DNA of 64,000 nt from Neolewinella litorea (GTDB lineage Bacteria > Bacteroidota > Bacteroidia > Chitinophagales > Saprospiraceae), in contig NZ_SRSF01000009.1 of assembly GCF_004803465.1 (NCBI RefSeq), positions 49,405 to 113,404 on the forward strand. Direction: 5' to 3'. Position numbers and translations under genes: made by a program. Each line of letters opens with the position of its first letter. Within the stretch, counting starts at the first letter, position 1. Of the stretch, positions 1 through 9,730 are shown piece by piece. The notes beneath the pieces are model-generated. The model saw only the letters and a program-made list of their open reading frames with translations, was not told the DNA's origin and did no database searches.

Positions 1-600
1 GTTCACTGTAGCACTCCCGCTCGACCCACAGGGTCTCGACCTAAAGATGCCGAGCAGCTGAGGGCTTTACAATTTACAATCTGCCATTTGCGCGACTGCT
101 CGCTTCGCTCCTTTTTTAAACCACAGAGCGCACAGAGGTACACGAAGCATCGCGCCTGGAGTCGCTCAGCCCATTTACCCGAGCGGGCTGAGGGCCTTCC
201 GGCCCGATCATCCCGACCGATTTTGCTGTAAGACAAACATATGAGGCCTTTCAGGCCAAGCAAATGCCAAGCGTTCATCGTAGCACTCCCGCTCGACCCA
301 CAGGGTCTCGACCTTAAAGATGCCGAGCAGCTGAGGGCTTTACAATTTACAATCTGCCATTTGCGCGACTGCTCGCTTCGCTCCTTTTTTAAACCACAGA
401 GCGCACAGAGGCTCACAGAGCATCGCGCCTGGAGTCGCTCAGCCCATTTACCCGGGCGGGCTGAGGGCCTTCCAGCCCGATCATCCCTGCACCATGATGA
501 TCGATTTTGCTGTAAGACAAACATATGACGCCTTACAGACCGAGTAAATGCCAAGCGTTCACCGTAGCACTCCCGCTCGACCCACAGGGTGTCGACCTGA
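1..600. repeat. Duplicated composite repeat unit (2.2 copies)
   Basis: Two near-identical units, 1-272 and 273-556, are followed by a truncated third copy from 557 to about 600. Each unit begins with a hairpin segment (GACCC-ACA-GGGTC), continues with a CACAGAG-rich stretch, then a CGCCTGGAGTCGCTCAGCCC element (149 and 427) and a short GGCCTTTCAGGCC-like palindrome. The second copy has about 12 extra bases near 486-500. Open frames across this stretch (3-650 minus, 241-528 plus) are read through the repeat and are not believed to be genes. Confidence 0.85.
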
Positions 601-655
601 TCGGGTATCAACCTTGCCGCCCACTGATTATCTTGATCCGGCACACCCATTCCCC

Positions 656-2950
656 ATGAAGAAGATTCTCACGCTGCTTTTCGCGATCCTCATTTGCCAG
701 TCCGTTGGACGGGCGCAATCCGCCACGATTGGAATGATCGACAACCCCGTCGACTACGCCGACCCCCTGATGGGCACCGACTCGGACTACCGGCTCTCCA
801 ACGGCAACGTCTACCCGGCCATCGCGCGGCCCTGGGGCATGAACTTCTGGACCCCGCAAACCGGTGAAATGGGCAACGGCTGGGCCTACACCTACGACGC
901 CAACCGGATCCGGGGCTTCAAACAGACCCACCAGCCCTCCCCCTGGATGAACGATTACGGACAGTTCTCCCTCATGCCGGTGACCGGACGGCTGCGCTTC
1001 CGGGAAGAGGACCGACAGAGTTGGTTCTCCCACAAGGCGGAAACCGTCATGCCCCACTACTACTCGGTGTACCTGGCCGACCATGACGTGACCACCGAGC
1101 TCACGCCCACGGACCGCGCCGCCCTGTTCCGCTTCACCTTCCCGAAGTCAGACAGCAGTTTCGTGGTGATCGATGCCTTCGACCGGGGCTCCTACGTGAA
1201 GATCATCCCCGAAGAAAGAAAGGTCATCGGCTACACCACCCGCAACAGCGGCGGCGTGCCGGATAACTTCCGGAACTACTTTGTAGTGGAGTTCGACAAG
1301 GCATTTACGGTGACCCGCACCTTCAGCGATACCGTGCTGACCTCCGCCCTCGAGCAGGAGGTAGACCACGCCGGGGCGGTGATCGGATTTCAGACCGCTG
1401 AGGATGAGGTGGTTCACGCGCGGGTGGCTTCCTCCTTCATCAGTCATGAGCAGGCGGCGCGCAACCTGGAAGAATTGAGCAACGATGACTTCGAGACCGT
1501 ACGGCAGGCCGGCCGCGACCGGTGGAACGCCGAGTTGGGCCGCATCGAAGTGGAAGGCGGCACCGTAGACCAGTTTCGCACTTTCTACAGTTGCCTGTAC
1601 CGCTCCCTGCTCTTCCCCCGTAAGTTCTACGAATACGACGCCGACGGCAAGGTGGTGCACTACAGCCCCTACAACGGGGAGGTGCGGCCCGGCTATATGT
1701 TCACCGATACCGGCTTTTGGGACACCTTCCGGGCCCTGTTTCCCTTTCTCAACCTGATGTACCCCGAACTGACCGGCCACATACAGGAGGGACTATCCAA
1801 CGCCTACGACGAGAGCGGCTGGCTGCCGGAGTGGGCCAGCCCCGGACTGCGCAACGTGATGGTGGGCAACAACTCTGCCTCTGTAGTCGCCGAAGCCTAC
1901 CTGAAGAGCGGCGAAGCCTACGACTACGACATTGAAAACCTGTACGAAGCCCTGGTGCACGGGGCCAACAACGCCGGCCCCCTCACCGCCGTAGGCCGGG
2001 CGGGAGCCGAATACTACAATGAACTCGGGTACGTACCCTACGACGTAGGCATCAACGAGAACGCCGCCCGCAGCCTGGAGTACGCATACGACGACTTCGC
2101 CATCTACCGCCTGGCGCAGGCCCTAGGCAAACCCGCCGAGGAAGTGGAAAAGTACCGGCAGCGCAGCCTAAACTACCGCAAACTCTACGACCCCGAAACC
2201 AAGATGATGCGCGGCAAGAACCAGGACGGCACCTTCATGCAACCCTTCAATCCCTTCAAGTGGGGCGATGCCTTCACCGAAGGCAACAGCTGGCACTACA
2301 GTTGGTCGGTCTTCCACGACGTGCAGGGGCTGATTGACCTGATGGGCGGTGAGCAGGCCTTCGTGGACCAGCTGGACCGCGTTTTCTCCCTGCCGCCCGT
2401 GTTCGACGACAGCTATTACGGACAGGTGATCCACGAAATCCGTGAAATGCAGATCGCCAACATGGGGCAGTACGCCCACGGCAACCAGCCCATCCAGCAC
2501 ATGATCTACCTCTACAACTACGCCGGGCAGCCGTGGAAGGCCCAGTACTGGGTACGAGAAACCCTCGACCGCATGTATCAGCCCACCCCCGATGGTTACA
2601 TCGGCGACGAAGACAACGGGCAAACCTCCGCCTGGTACGTCTTCTCAGCCCTGGGCTTCTATCCTGTTGCGCCGGCCGCCGGCGAGTACGTGTTAGGTGC
2701 GCCCCTGTTCCGCAAGGCTACCCTACACCTGGAAAACGGGAATACCATTACCATCAATGCTACCCAGAACGGTCCCGACCACCGCTACATCGATCGGCTC
2801 ACGCTCGACGGACAGACCTACGACCGCAACTACCTCACCCACGAAAGACTCATGGAAGGGGCGGTACTCGATTTCGATATGACGGACACCCCGAACCAGT
2901 TGCGGGGCACGGGAGAGGAGGCTCGCCCGTATTCGCTGTCGAACGAGTAG
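656..2950 (+). CDS. Secreted GH92 alpha-1,2-mannosidase-like glycosidase
   Basis: The 764-residue product is a glycoside hydrolase family 92 enzyme, a calcium-dependent exo-alpha-mannosidase that trims mannose from N-glycans or mannans. A signal peptide (about 1-22, ending VGRAQ) sends it across the inner membrane. Family landmarks are present: FTEGNSW with the presumed catalytic acid E542, IHE (H593-E594, a pair linked to alpha-1,2 specificity in characterised members), HGNQP, and the D651-E652-D653 triad region followed by GQTSAWYVFSALGFYP. The length matches the family. The open frame extends upstream to 548, but that part lies inside the repeat, so the ATG at 656 just before the signal peptide is chosen. 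No SusC/SusD pair is adjacent, so it is not in an obvious polysaccharide utilisation locus. Family assignment is firm; linkage specificity is inferred. Confidence 0.93.
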   Translation: MKKILTLLFAILICQSVGRAQSATIGMIDNPVDYADPLMGTDSDYRLSNGNVYPAIARPWGMNFWTPQTGEMGNGWAYTYDANRIRGFKQTHQPSPWMNDYGQFSLMPVTGRLRFREEDRQSWFSHKAETVMPHYYSVYLADHDVTTELTPTDRAALFRFTFPKSDSSFVVIDAFDRGSYVKIIPEERKVIGYTTRNSGGVPDNFRNYFVVEFDKAFTVTRTFSDTVLTSALEQEVDHAGAVIGFQTAEDEVVHARVASSFISHEQAARNLEELSNDDFETVRQAGRDRWNAELGRIEVEGGTVDQFRTFYSCLYRSLLFPRKFYEYDADGKVVHYSPYNGEVRPGYMFTDTGFWDTFRALFPFLNLMYPELTGHIQEGLSNAYDESGWLPEWASPGLRNVMVGNNSASVVAEAYLKSGEAYDYDIENLYEALVHGANNAGPLTAVGRAGAEYYNELGYVPYDVGINENAARSLEYAYDDFAIYRLAQALGKPAEEVEKYRQRSLNYRKLYDPETKMMRGKNQDGTFMQPFNPFKWGDAFTEGNSWHYSWSVFHDVQGLIDLMGGEQAFVDQLDRVFSLPPVFDDSYYGQVIHEIREMQIANMGQYAHGNQPIQHMIYLYNYAGQPWKAQYWVRETLDRMYQPTPDGYIGDEDNGQTSAWYVFSALGFYPVAPAAGEYVLGAPLFRKATLHLENGNTITINATQNGPDHRYIDRLTLDGQTYDRNYLTHERLMEGAVLDFDMTDTPNQLRGTGEEARPYSLSNE

Positions 2951-3245
2951 GTCGCTCCAGATCGTGAGCTCTGCTCACGGCCATCAGTCGGGCCGGGAGC
3001 CCCTCAACCCGCTCAAACACACAAGGTGACCGTGATAACCACGGAGGCACAGAGGTGTACAAATGTCCCCTCAGTGAACCTCTGCATCTCCGTGGCTTCA
3101 ACCTGAATCGGGCCGGGAGGCCCTCAACCTCACGCGGCACAAAAAAGGCGCGGAGGATGCTATCTGCTTCCCCCGCGCCCTGGCGGTAATTCAAAGTAAC
3201 AGGCCTGGAGGCCCTTAACCCTGCTCGGCCTGAAAGGCCTCGGCC
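2951..3245. repeat. Degenerate short repeats with hairpins
   Basis: No gene is seen here. A perfect hairpin CGTGAGC-TCT-GCTCACG lies at 2963-2979, just after the GH92 stop, and may act as a terminator although no T-run follows. GGGCCGGGAGGCCCTCAAC-type segments recur near 2990, 3109 and 3205. An imperfect 18-bp inverted repeat (CCACGGAG...CTCCGTGG) spans 3039-3056 and 3078-3095. The last segment ends CGGCCTTA, whose TTA is the stop codon of the minus-strand gene starting at 4202. Confidence 0.65.
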
Positions 3246-4202
3246 TTACTTTTTCAGGCCGATCTCCCGCAGGCGCTCGTCGAGGTACTCACCGGCGGTG
3301 ATGGGCTCGTAGGCGCGGGGGCGGTCGGCGGTGACGGTACTGGGCAGCACGTCGAGTTTCATTTCGGGGCGGGGGTGGAGAAAGAAGGGGATGGAAAGCC
3401 GGGGCTCATGCCACTGCTCGCGGGGCGGGTTCACGACCCGGTGAGTGGTCGACTTCAGGTAGTTGTTGGTGAGCCGCTGAAGCATATCGCCAACGTTGAT
3501 CACGATTTCGTCGTTTTCGGGCACGATTTCCTGCCATTCGCCCGCGGTATTCTGAAGTTGCAGTCCGCCGGCACTTGCGCCCACCAGCAGGGTGATCAGG
3601 TTGATGTCTTCGTGCTGCTCGGCGCGGATGGCGCTGGCGGGCTCCTGGGTGATTGGCGGGTAATGGATGGCCCGCAGGATGCTCATGCCGTCGTTGATGT
3701 ACTGGTCGAAGTACCCTTCGTCGAGCCGCAGGTAGAGGGCGATGGCCCGCAGCAGACTGGCACCGCTGGCCTCGAAGGCACGGTACAATTGGGTGCCGAG
3801 CTTCATGAACTCCGGCACTTCCGAAACTTCGGGGTTGGCCTCAAAGGCGCTGTCGCTCTTGTCGGCGAGTTCCTGGCCGATCTGGAAGAATTCCTTGAGA
3901 TCCGCCACCTGCGACTGCTTGGCGTGCTCCTTGCCGAAGGAGGTATACCCCCGCTGGCCGGCCGCGCCGGGTACTTCGTACTGCCGCTTGACCTCGACGG
4001 GCAGGGCGAAGAATTTCTTTGCCGCTACGTAGAAATCGTCGATCAGGTCCTTCGGAATGCCGTGGCCGGTGACGCCCACGAAGCCGATGTTGTGGAATGC
4101 GTTACCGAGCTGGTCGATAAAGGCCTGCCGCTGGGCGGCGTCGCCCTTGGTGAACGTAGAGAGGTCAACTAGGGGAATGGTACGGGGGGCGGTGACGGCC
4201 AT
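3246..4202 (-). CDS. 2-oxoglutarate/Fe(II)-dependent oxygenase, isopenicillin N synthase-like
   Basis: The 318-residue protein belongs to the isopenicillin N synthase-like non-haem iron oxygenase family. The N-terminal DIOX_N region contains GFVGVTGHGIP. The double-stranded beta-helix core has the iron triad H197-x-D199 (QHEDINLITLL) and H254 (STTHRVVNP), and the 2-oxoglutarate-binding R268-x-S270. These are all the residues needed for activity; the substrate cannot be read from sequence. A start 36 nt upstream is possible, but the ATG at 4202 gives the usual MAVTAPRTIPLVDLS opening of the family. It lies 45 nt downstream of the gldB-like gene on the same strand and may be co-transcribed. Confidence 0.88.
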   Translation of the reverse strand: MAVTAPRTIPLVDLSTFTKGDAAQRQAFIDQLGNAFHNIGFVGVTGHGIPKDLIDDFYVAAKKFFALPVEVKRQYEVPGAAGQRGYTSFGKEHAKQSQVADLKEFFQIGQELADKSDSAFEANPEVSEVPEFMKLGTQLYRAFEASGASLLRAIALYLRLDEGYFDQYINDGMSILRAIHYPPITQEPASAIRAEQHEDINLITLLVGASAGGLQLQNTAGEWQEIVPENDEIVINVGDMLQRLTNNYLKSTTHRVVNPPREQWHEPRLSIPFFLHPRPEMKLDVLPSTVTADRPRAYEPITAGEYLDERLREIGLKK

Positions 4203-4246
4203 GGCGTGATGTTTAACTTGGTTACGGGGGAGTAACACCGCGAGCG

Positions 4247-5305
4247 CTACCTCGGTTTGTACCGGGCGCCGCGCAGTATTTCCTGTCCGTCGGTCAGGGC
4301 CATCAGTTCCGGCATTGTCAACTCCGGGTGGGCGGCCATGTACGCCGCCACGATCTGCCGGCCCAGGTAGTTCACCGCGCCGCCGGGCGACTCCACCGGC
4401 ATGCCCGGGGTGTAGGGGGCCGGACGGGTATACTTGTTGATGCGGTTGACGTCGGTGGTGTAGAGAATGTCTTCCCGCTGCAGGTAGGCGTAGATCGGGG
4501 TTTCGTTGTTCCGCAGCCAGTCCATCTGCTCTTCGGTGATTTCGTAGACCACGTGGTCGGGGGTCTCCGGCAGGAGGTGCTCGAGCAGGTAGAGCTTCTT
4601 GCCCTCGTAGATGAGGTAGTCGATCAGGCGTCCGGAGCGCGGCGGCGGGAAACGGTCTTCCAGGAGCACCCGCAGCAGTTTGCCGGTAAAGTGGGCGGGA
4701 GTATAGCTCTGCGCCAGGTAGTCGGAGAAGATCGGCTCTTCCGGATTAACGAGGGCGTAGTCGAAGTCGGGGCCCAGGAAAAACTCCAGCCCCGCGGCGA
4801 TCTGCCCGTCGCCGTACAGGAAGGCCGCCAGCTCGAAGTGGGTATCGAAGGTGACCAGCGTATCCGGCACCGGTGCCTGGGGCAGGTAGTGGCGGTAGTA
4901 CCGCAGTCCCTGGCGGAAGTCTTCCACCAGCCCTTGCACCTGCGCGCCGCCGCCCACAGCGGGAAAGCGGCTTTCCACGGTTGAGTCGACCACCCGGGTG
5001 AGGGGGTATTCCAGATAGGCGCGGAGCACGTTCTGGCCTTCGGCGGCACTGAAGTCGCCACGCCGCACGGGCACCAGGTGGGTAAAGAAGGCCTCGGTGA
5101 AGCTGCCGAACGTACGATCCAAGCGCTCCATTTCTTCTTCTATGCGGCTCGTATCCAGTGCGGCCAGGGCCCGGTCAAAGCGGAGCACGGTAAGATCAAC
5201 CTCGATATCCCGCACGTCCGGCGGCGGTGGTGTGTCCTCGGAGCAGGAAGCTGCCGTGAAGAAAAGTAGGAGAAGGGGAAAGAATAAGTGTCTGCTAACT
5301 TTCAT
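4247..5305 (-). CDS. gldB: GldB-like gliding motility lipoprotein
   Basis: The 352-residue predicted lipoprotein has a lipobox ending AASC (C21) after a hydrophobic stretch. It resembles GldB, a lipoprotein required for gliding in Flavobacterium johnsoniae: the IEVDLTVLRFDRAL opening, internal FLYGDGQIAAGLEFFLGPDF and the C-terminal NYLGRQIVAAYM segment fit that family. The biochemical role of GldB is not known. The codon just upstream is also ATG (5308), so the start is ambiguous by one residue. It diverges from the outer-membrane barrel gene across about 65 bp that must hold both promoters. Assignment is by recognised pattern, without an alignment. Confidence 0.72.
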   Translation of the reverse strand: MKVSRHLFFPLLLLFFTAASCSEDTPPPPDVRDIEVDLTVLRFDRALAALDTSRIEEEMERLDRTFGSFTEAFFTHLVPVRRGDFSAAEGQNVLRAYLEYPLTRVVDSTVESRFPAVGGGAQVQGLVEDFRQGLRYYRHYLPQAPVPDTLVTFDTHFELAAFLYGDGQIAAGLEFFLGPDFDYALVNPEEPIFSDYLAQSYTPAHFTGKLLRVLLEDRFPPPRSGRLIDYLIYEGKKLYLLEHLLPETPDHVVYEITEEQMDWLRNNETPIYAYLQREDILYTTDVNRINKYTRPAPYTPGMPVESPGGAVNYLGRQIVAAYMAAHPELTMPELMALTDGQEILRGARYKPR

Positions 5306-5369
5306 CATGAGGTAAACACCGGGGGTACGCGGTCGTTTGACAACGACTTTACCTCCCAATTATTACCGA

Positions 5370-6122
5370 ATGAGCACCAAGTTACCCCTCTTACTCGCCT
5401 TCCTGCTGACCTCCCTTACCGCTTTCAGCCAGTATAACCCTATCCAGTTTGGCCTGCAGCTGAGCCCGTCGTTCAGCTACATGACTACGGACAATAACCT
5501 GATCGAGAGCGACGGCACCAACCTCGGCCTCAAACTGGGCCTGATCGCGGAGTATTTCTTTCAGGACAACTACAGCATTCACACCGGCATCAACGTGCAC
5601 TTCGGATCCGGCGGCGCGCTGCGCTACGACGAGCAGTTTACGTCGGTAGACATCTGGCGCGAGTCGCTGGCGGAGACCCTCACCAATCCGCCCACGCCCA
5701 CCCAGCTCAGCGGCAAGACCTTCGACTACAACCTACAGTTCGTGGAGGTGCCCCTGGGCCTCACCCTGCGCACCCGTGAGTTCGGCTACGTGCGCTACTT
5801 CGTACAGCCCGCCTTTACGCTCGGCATCGTTTCCGGCAGCCGCGGCAGCATTGAGAACGCCAGTTTCATCGACTCCGGCGAAAAGTTCAAGATCGGCCCC
5901 GAGGTCAACGCCCTGAACCTCTCCTGGGGCCTCGGCGGCGGCATCGAATACGCCATCTCCACCAGTTCCTCGCTGATCGCCGGCCTCGGGTTTCAGTCGG
6001 GTTTCCTCGACCTGACGACCGACAACGATACCCAGCTCATGCGCGACCAGCGGAGCCCCGCCGAGGACAACAGCAAGGCTAAGGTTAATTCGATTTCTAT
6101 TCTTTTGGGCATTATGTTCTAA
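5370..6122 (+). CDS. PorT-family outer-membrane beta-barrel protein
   Basis: The 250-residue protein has a signal peptide ending LTAFSQ (about residue 21). Alternating beta-strand patterns such as FGLQLSPSFSYM and NLGLKLGLIAEYFF follow, and it ends in a hydrophobic strand with terminal Phe (SISILLGIMF), typical of outer-membrane barrels of the PF13568 type. It could be a passive barrel or a surface-complex component; nothing shows it to be PorT itself. The ATG at 5370 is preferred over an in-frame start 33 nt upstream because it directly precedes the signal peptide. It is divergent to gldB and upstream of the SprB-repeat protein gene. Confidence 0.8.
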   Translation: MSTKLPLLLAFLLTSLTAFSQYNPIQFGLQLSPSFSYMTTDNNLIESDGTNLGLKLGLIAEYFFQDNYSIHTGINVHFGSGGALRYDEQFTSVDIWRESLAETLTNPPTPTQLSGKTFDYNLQFVEVPLGLTLRTREFGYVRYFVQPAFTLGIVSGSRGSIENASFIDSGEKFKIGPEVNALNLSWGLGGGIEYAISTSSSLIAGLGFQSGFLDLTTDNDTQLMRDQRSPAEDNSKAKVNSISILLGIMF

Positions 6123-6248
6123 CACCGACATAAAGGAAGGGGGCGCGGGCGCGGGTGCAATGAATCCCGGCAAGGCAACGTTGGTACGTAGTTCCTCCGT
6201 CGGCCCCTCCCAGCGGCTGCCCCTCGTATGCTTATGAACTACACATTT

Positions 6249-9200
6249 ATGCCTGACCGCCCCGGTATCCGTACCCTTTTCTTTTTGCTGTTCGCATTGC
6301 TTGGGGTCACGGGATTGCAGGCGCAGCTGGCCCTAACGGTCTCCAAAGCCGACATCAGCTGCCTGGGTGAACGCGACGGAACGATCACCGTGTCCGCCAC
6401 CGGGGGGAGTCCCGCCTATGATTTTTCTATCGTCCGTACCCGTCCGGCCACCCCGCCGGTCACGGGTTCCAACTCCACGAACGCCAACGGGGTAACCATT
6501 GACTTTTCCAACCTCGACAGCGGAGAATATACCGTGACCGTTACCGACGCCGCCGGCAACAGTGCCAGCGACAACGTCGAGATTGAAGAACCGAATATCA
6601 CTACCGCTATCGAGGTGGTGCAGGAAATTCAGTGCTTCGACGACACGAACGGCATCCTGGAGGCCGTGGTCTTCGACGGCAGCAACCCCATTTCCGATTA
6701 CAGCGACTACACCTTTCGGTGGAGCAACGGCGCCACGACCCGGCGCATCACCGATCTCGGCCCGAGCCAGTACACCGTCACCGCCACCAATACCGCTACC
6801 GACTGTGAGACCACCGATACCGAAACCCTGCGGTCGCCCGGTCGCCTGGTGGTAAACAGCAGCCAGCTCAGGACCGACCCCGCCACCTGTAGCGGAGTAA
6901 GCGACGGTACGGTCGACGTCCCCATCTCCGGTGGCACCAAGAACACCAACGGCAATTACCGCCTCAACTGGTCGGACGGCCTCGAGGTCCTGGCCGACGG
7001 AATCAGGCGCACCGACCTGCAGCCGGGCAACTACGAGGTGACCGTCACCGACGCCAACAATTGTATGACCACCACCAGCTTCGTGGTGGCCGCCGAAAAA
7101 ACCCTGCTGCTTACCGCCGCCCCGACCGACATCAGCTGTTTCGGCGACGCGAACGGTAGTATCTCGGTTACCGCCGGCTTCGAAGGCGCTACCCCCGATT
7201 ATCCCTTCGAGTCGCGACTGCTCGCGGAGGACGGCACCGAACTGGTTGCTTACCAGACCGTAGGCAACCAGGGTCGCACGCCACGGGTCTACGAAGACCT
7301 CGGTCCCGGCACCTACCTCGTGGTACTGCGCGACCAGGATTCCGAAGGCTGTACCGTCACCGATACGATCACCATCAACGAGCCGCCCCTGCTGGAGATC
7401 GACACCGTGGAAACCACCGACTTCGGCTGCCCTGATGAGTTCGGCACCGCCCGGGTGGTCTTTACCGGCGGCACCGCCCCCTACACCTTCCGCTTTAAGA
7501 ACGACAGCCTGCCCAACCCCTCCGATACGACGATGCGCTTCGATACGATCGTGATGGACACGAGCTTCCTGGACGAACTGCAGCCCGACACGAACTACGT
7601 GGCCTTCGTCACCGACGCCAACGGCTGTATCGATTCGCTGCGCTTCAAAATCTTCTCCCCGCCCCGGGCGAGTATTCAGCCCATCGCGGTCGACTCGGTG
7701 TCCTGCCCCTCCAGCAGCGACGGCCAACTCTTCACCGTCGTGACCCCGCCGCAGGGGGAAACCGTGACCGAGACCGCCTGGTACCGCATCAACAACGACG
7801 GTACCATTGGCGAGCAGGTCGACATCGGCACGCGTACGACCGCCGACCTGAGCGTGGGCTTCTACCTATTTGAAGCCACCATCTCCAACCAGTGCGTATC
7901 CCAGGCCATCGGCGAGGTGGCCAGCCCGGGACTGGTAGGTGTAGACAGCGTGAACCTGCAATCGCCCGTCTGCCTCGGCGACGCCAACGGCAGCATCTTC
8001 GTGTACCCCACGGGCGGCACGCCCCCCTACCGCTACGACTGGTCGGTCGACGGTGCCAGCACCTCTTCCAACTCCATTACCAACCTGACGGCCGGTACGT
8101 ACCGCGTGACCATTACCGACGCCAATAACTGTCAGCCCGCCTTTGACACCCTCTTCGAACTGGAGGACCCGGTAGGTATCTCCGGTTCCTTCACCGATCT
8201 GCAGGGGGTAAGCTGCCCGGATGAAACCACCGCCGACGGTTCGGCCACCTTCGAGGCGCTCTTCAGCGACGGCAGCAGTGGGTCCTTCGATTTTTACTGG
8301 TCCAGCGGCGACACCATCACGGGTGCCACCAGTGCTACGGTGACCGGACTCACCCGCGGCCCCATCAGCGTTACAGTGACCGACGGGATCTGCCCCCAGG
8401 TGTTTACCGACACCATCACCAGTCCGGAAGAATTCAACATCGCCTTCACTACCGAGGACGTCAACTGCTTCGGGCAATCCGACGGCTCGGTAGTCGCCAA
8501 CGTGACGGGCGGCACCCCTGCTTATACCTACGAGTGGATCGACCGGCCAGAAACGGGCAGCGGGATCGACAGTCTGCCCGCCGGCAGCTACAGCCTGCTC
8601 GTGACCGACGCCCAGGGTTGCAGCCCGGACACCGCCCAGGCAATAGTAAACCAGCCCGATCCGCTTACGCTTTCCATCAATCCCACCCTGACCACCCCAA
8701 CGGTAACCTGTGCGGGCGACTCAAATGGGGTAGTAGCGGTCTTCGTGAGCAGCACCAACAATAACCCTCTGGCCGACCGCCCTTACCGCTGGTCTTCCAA
8801 CGTAGCCGATAACGACGACAATGTAGCCGGCAACCTGACGCCCGGCACCTACGCGGTCACGGTCACCGACGTGGAGGGTTGTCGCGACAGTCTGCAGTAC
8901 ACCATCATCGATCCCCAGCCCATCACCTTCGCGGTCGAGGACATCCAGCCACCCCTGTGCTTCGGGGAAATGACCACGGTGCTGATCGATACCGCCTTCG
9001 GCGGGCAGTCGTCTGGATTCGACGACTTCACCTTCACCCTAAACAACGACGGCTTCCTGATGCCCATCGACCAGCCCGGCAGCACCTTCGCCGGCGAGGT
9101 CGTGGTGACGGTGTTCGACTCGGTGGGGTGCCGGTCCGACCTGACGCTCAACGTAGAGCAGCCCGAAGAGATCGTGATCGACCTGCCAGAGCGCCTGCTC

Positions 9201-9719
9201 GTTGATCTCGGGGATACCTTGCAGCAGCTCACACCCGTGGTGAATCCCATGAACAGCACTTACCGCTACCTGTGGACGCCGGCGGAATTTCTGTCGTCCG
9301 ACAGCGTGGCCAACCCCTTCGTGACGCCCCTGCAAACCCGCATTTACACGCTTACCGTCACCAATGAGAATGGCTGTCAAGCTATGGAAGACATTCTCGT
9401 CGAGGTGGACGCCAACCGCAACGTTTACCTGCCCAATGCCTTCAGTCCAAACCAGGATGGCCGAAACGAGGACTTCCGCGTCTATGCCTGTCAGGGCGTA
9501 GTGGGCGTGCCCCGGGTAAACATTTTCAACCGCTGGGGCGGACTGGTCTACGAAGCGGTTGACATTCCCGCCAACTGTCTGGACGGCACCCTGCTCTGGG
9601 ACGGTATGACGCCCAACGGCCAGCCGGTCGATCTGGGCGTGTACGTTTATACGGTCGAGGTTGCTTTCATTGACGGCGTGACCCTGCTGTACCGGGGGGA
9701 TGTCACGGTGATCCGGTAA
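6249..9719 (+). CDS. Large SprB-repeat surface protein with T9SS type B (CHU_C) sorting domain
   Basis: The product of about 1,156 residues has a signal peptide ending GLQAQ. About eleven SprB-like repeats follow, recognisable by openers such as DISCFGDANGSI, SPVCLGDANGSI and DVNCFGQSDGSV and closers such as GTYRVTITDANNC. The end is the gliding-motility-associated C-terminal domain (VYLPNAFSPNQDGRNEDF, NIFNRWGG, LLWDGMTPNGQPV), which targets proteins through the type IX system. SprB of Flavobacterium is a mobile cell-surface adhesin, and this much shorter protein likely plays an adhesin or matrix role. Upstream in-frame ATGs at 6228 and 6234 are possible, but 6249 gives the cleanest signal peptide. 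Confidence 0.9.
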   Translation: MPDRPGIRTLFFLLFALLGVTGLQAQLALTVSKADISCLGERDGTITVSATGGSPAYDFSIVRTRPATPPVTGSNSTNANGVTIDFSNLDSGEYTVTVTDAAGNSASDNVEIEEPNITTAIEVVQEIQCFDDTNGILEAVVFDGSNPISDYSDYTFRWSNGATTRRITDLGPSQYTVTATNTATDCETTDTETLRSPGRLVVNSSQLRTDPATCSGVSDGTVDVPISGGTKNTNGNYRLNWSDGLEVLADGIRRTDLQPGNYEVTVTDANNCMTTTSFVVAAEKTLLLTAAPTDISCFGDANGSISVTAGFEGATPDYPFESRLLAEDGTELVAYQTVGNQGRTPRVYEDLGPGTYLVVLRDQDSEGCTVTDTITINEPPLLEIDTVETTDFGCPDEFGTARVVFTGGTAPYTFRFKNDSLPNPSDTTMRFDTIVMDTSFLDELQPDTNYVAFVTDANGCIDSLRFKIFSPPRASIQPIAVDSVSCPSSSDGQLFTVVTPPQGETVTETAWYRINNDGTIGEQVDIGTRTTADLSVGFYLFEATISNQCVSQAIGEVASPGLVGVDSVNLQSPVCLGDANGSIFVYPTGGTPPYRYDWSVDGASTSSNSITNLTAGTYRVTITDANNCQPAFDTLFELEDPVGISGSFTDLQGVSCPDETTADGSATFEALFSDGSSGSFDFYWSSGDTITGATSATVTGLTRGPISVTVTDGICPQVFTDTITSPEEFNIAFTTEDVNCFGQSDGSVVANVTGGTPAYTYEWIDRPETGSGIDSLPAGSYSLLVTDAQGCSPDTAQAIVNQPDPLTLSINPTLTTPTVTCAGDSNGVVAVFVSSTNNNPLADRPYRWSSNVADNDDNVAGNLTPGTYAVTVTDVEGCRDSLQYTIIDPQPITFAVEDIQPPLCFGEMTTVLIDTAFGGQSSGFDDFTFTLNNDGFLMPIDQPGSTFAGEVVVTVFDSVGCRSDLTLNVEQPEEIVIDLPERLLVDLGDTLQQLTPVVNPMNSTYRYLWTPAEFLSSDSVANPFVTPLQTRIYTLTVTNENGCQAMEDILVEVDANRNVYLPNAFSPNQDGRNEDFRVYACQGVVGVPRVNIFNRWGGLVYEAVDIPANCLDGTLLWDGMTPNGQPVDLGVYVYTVEVAFIDGVTLLYRGDVTVIR

Positions 9720-9730
9720 TCGTCAATCCC

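Noticed and set aside
3..650. 215-residue minus-strand frame and 95-residue plus-strand frame at the left edge
   Set aside because: Both run through the duplicated composite repeat and contain the duplicated peptide twice; no gene features.
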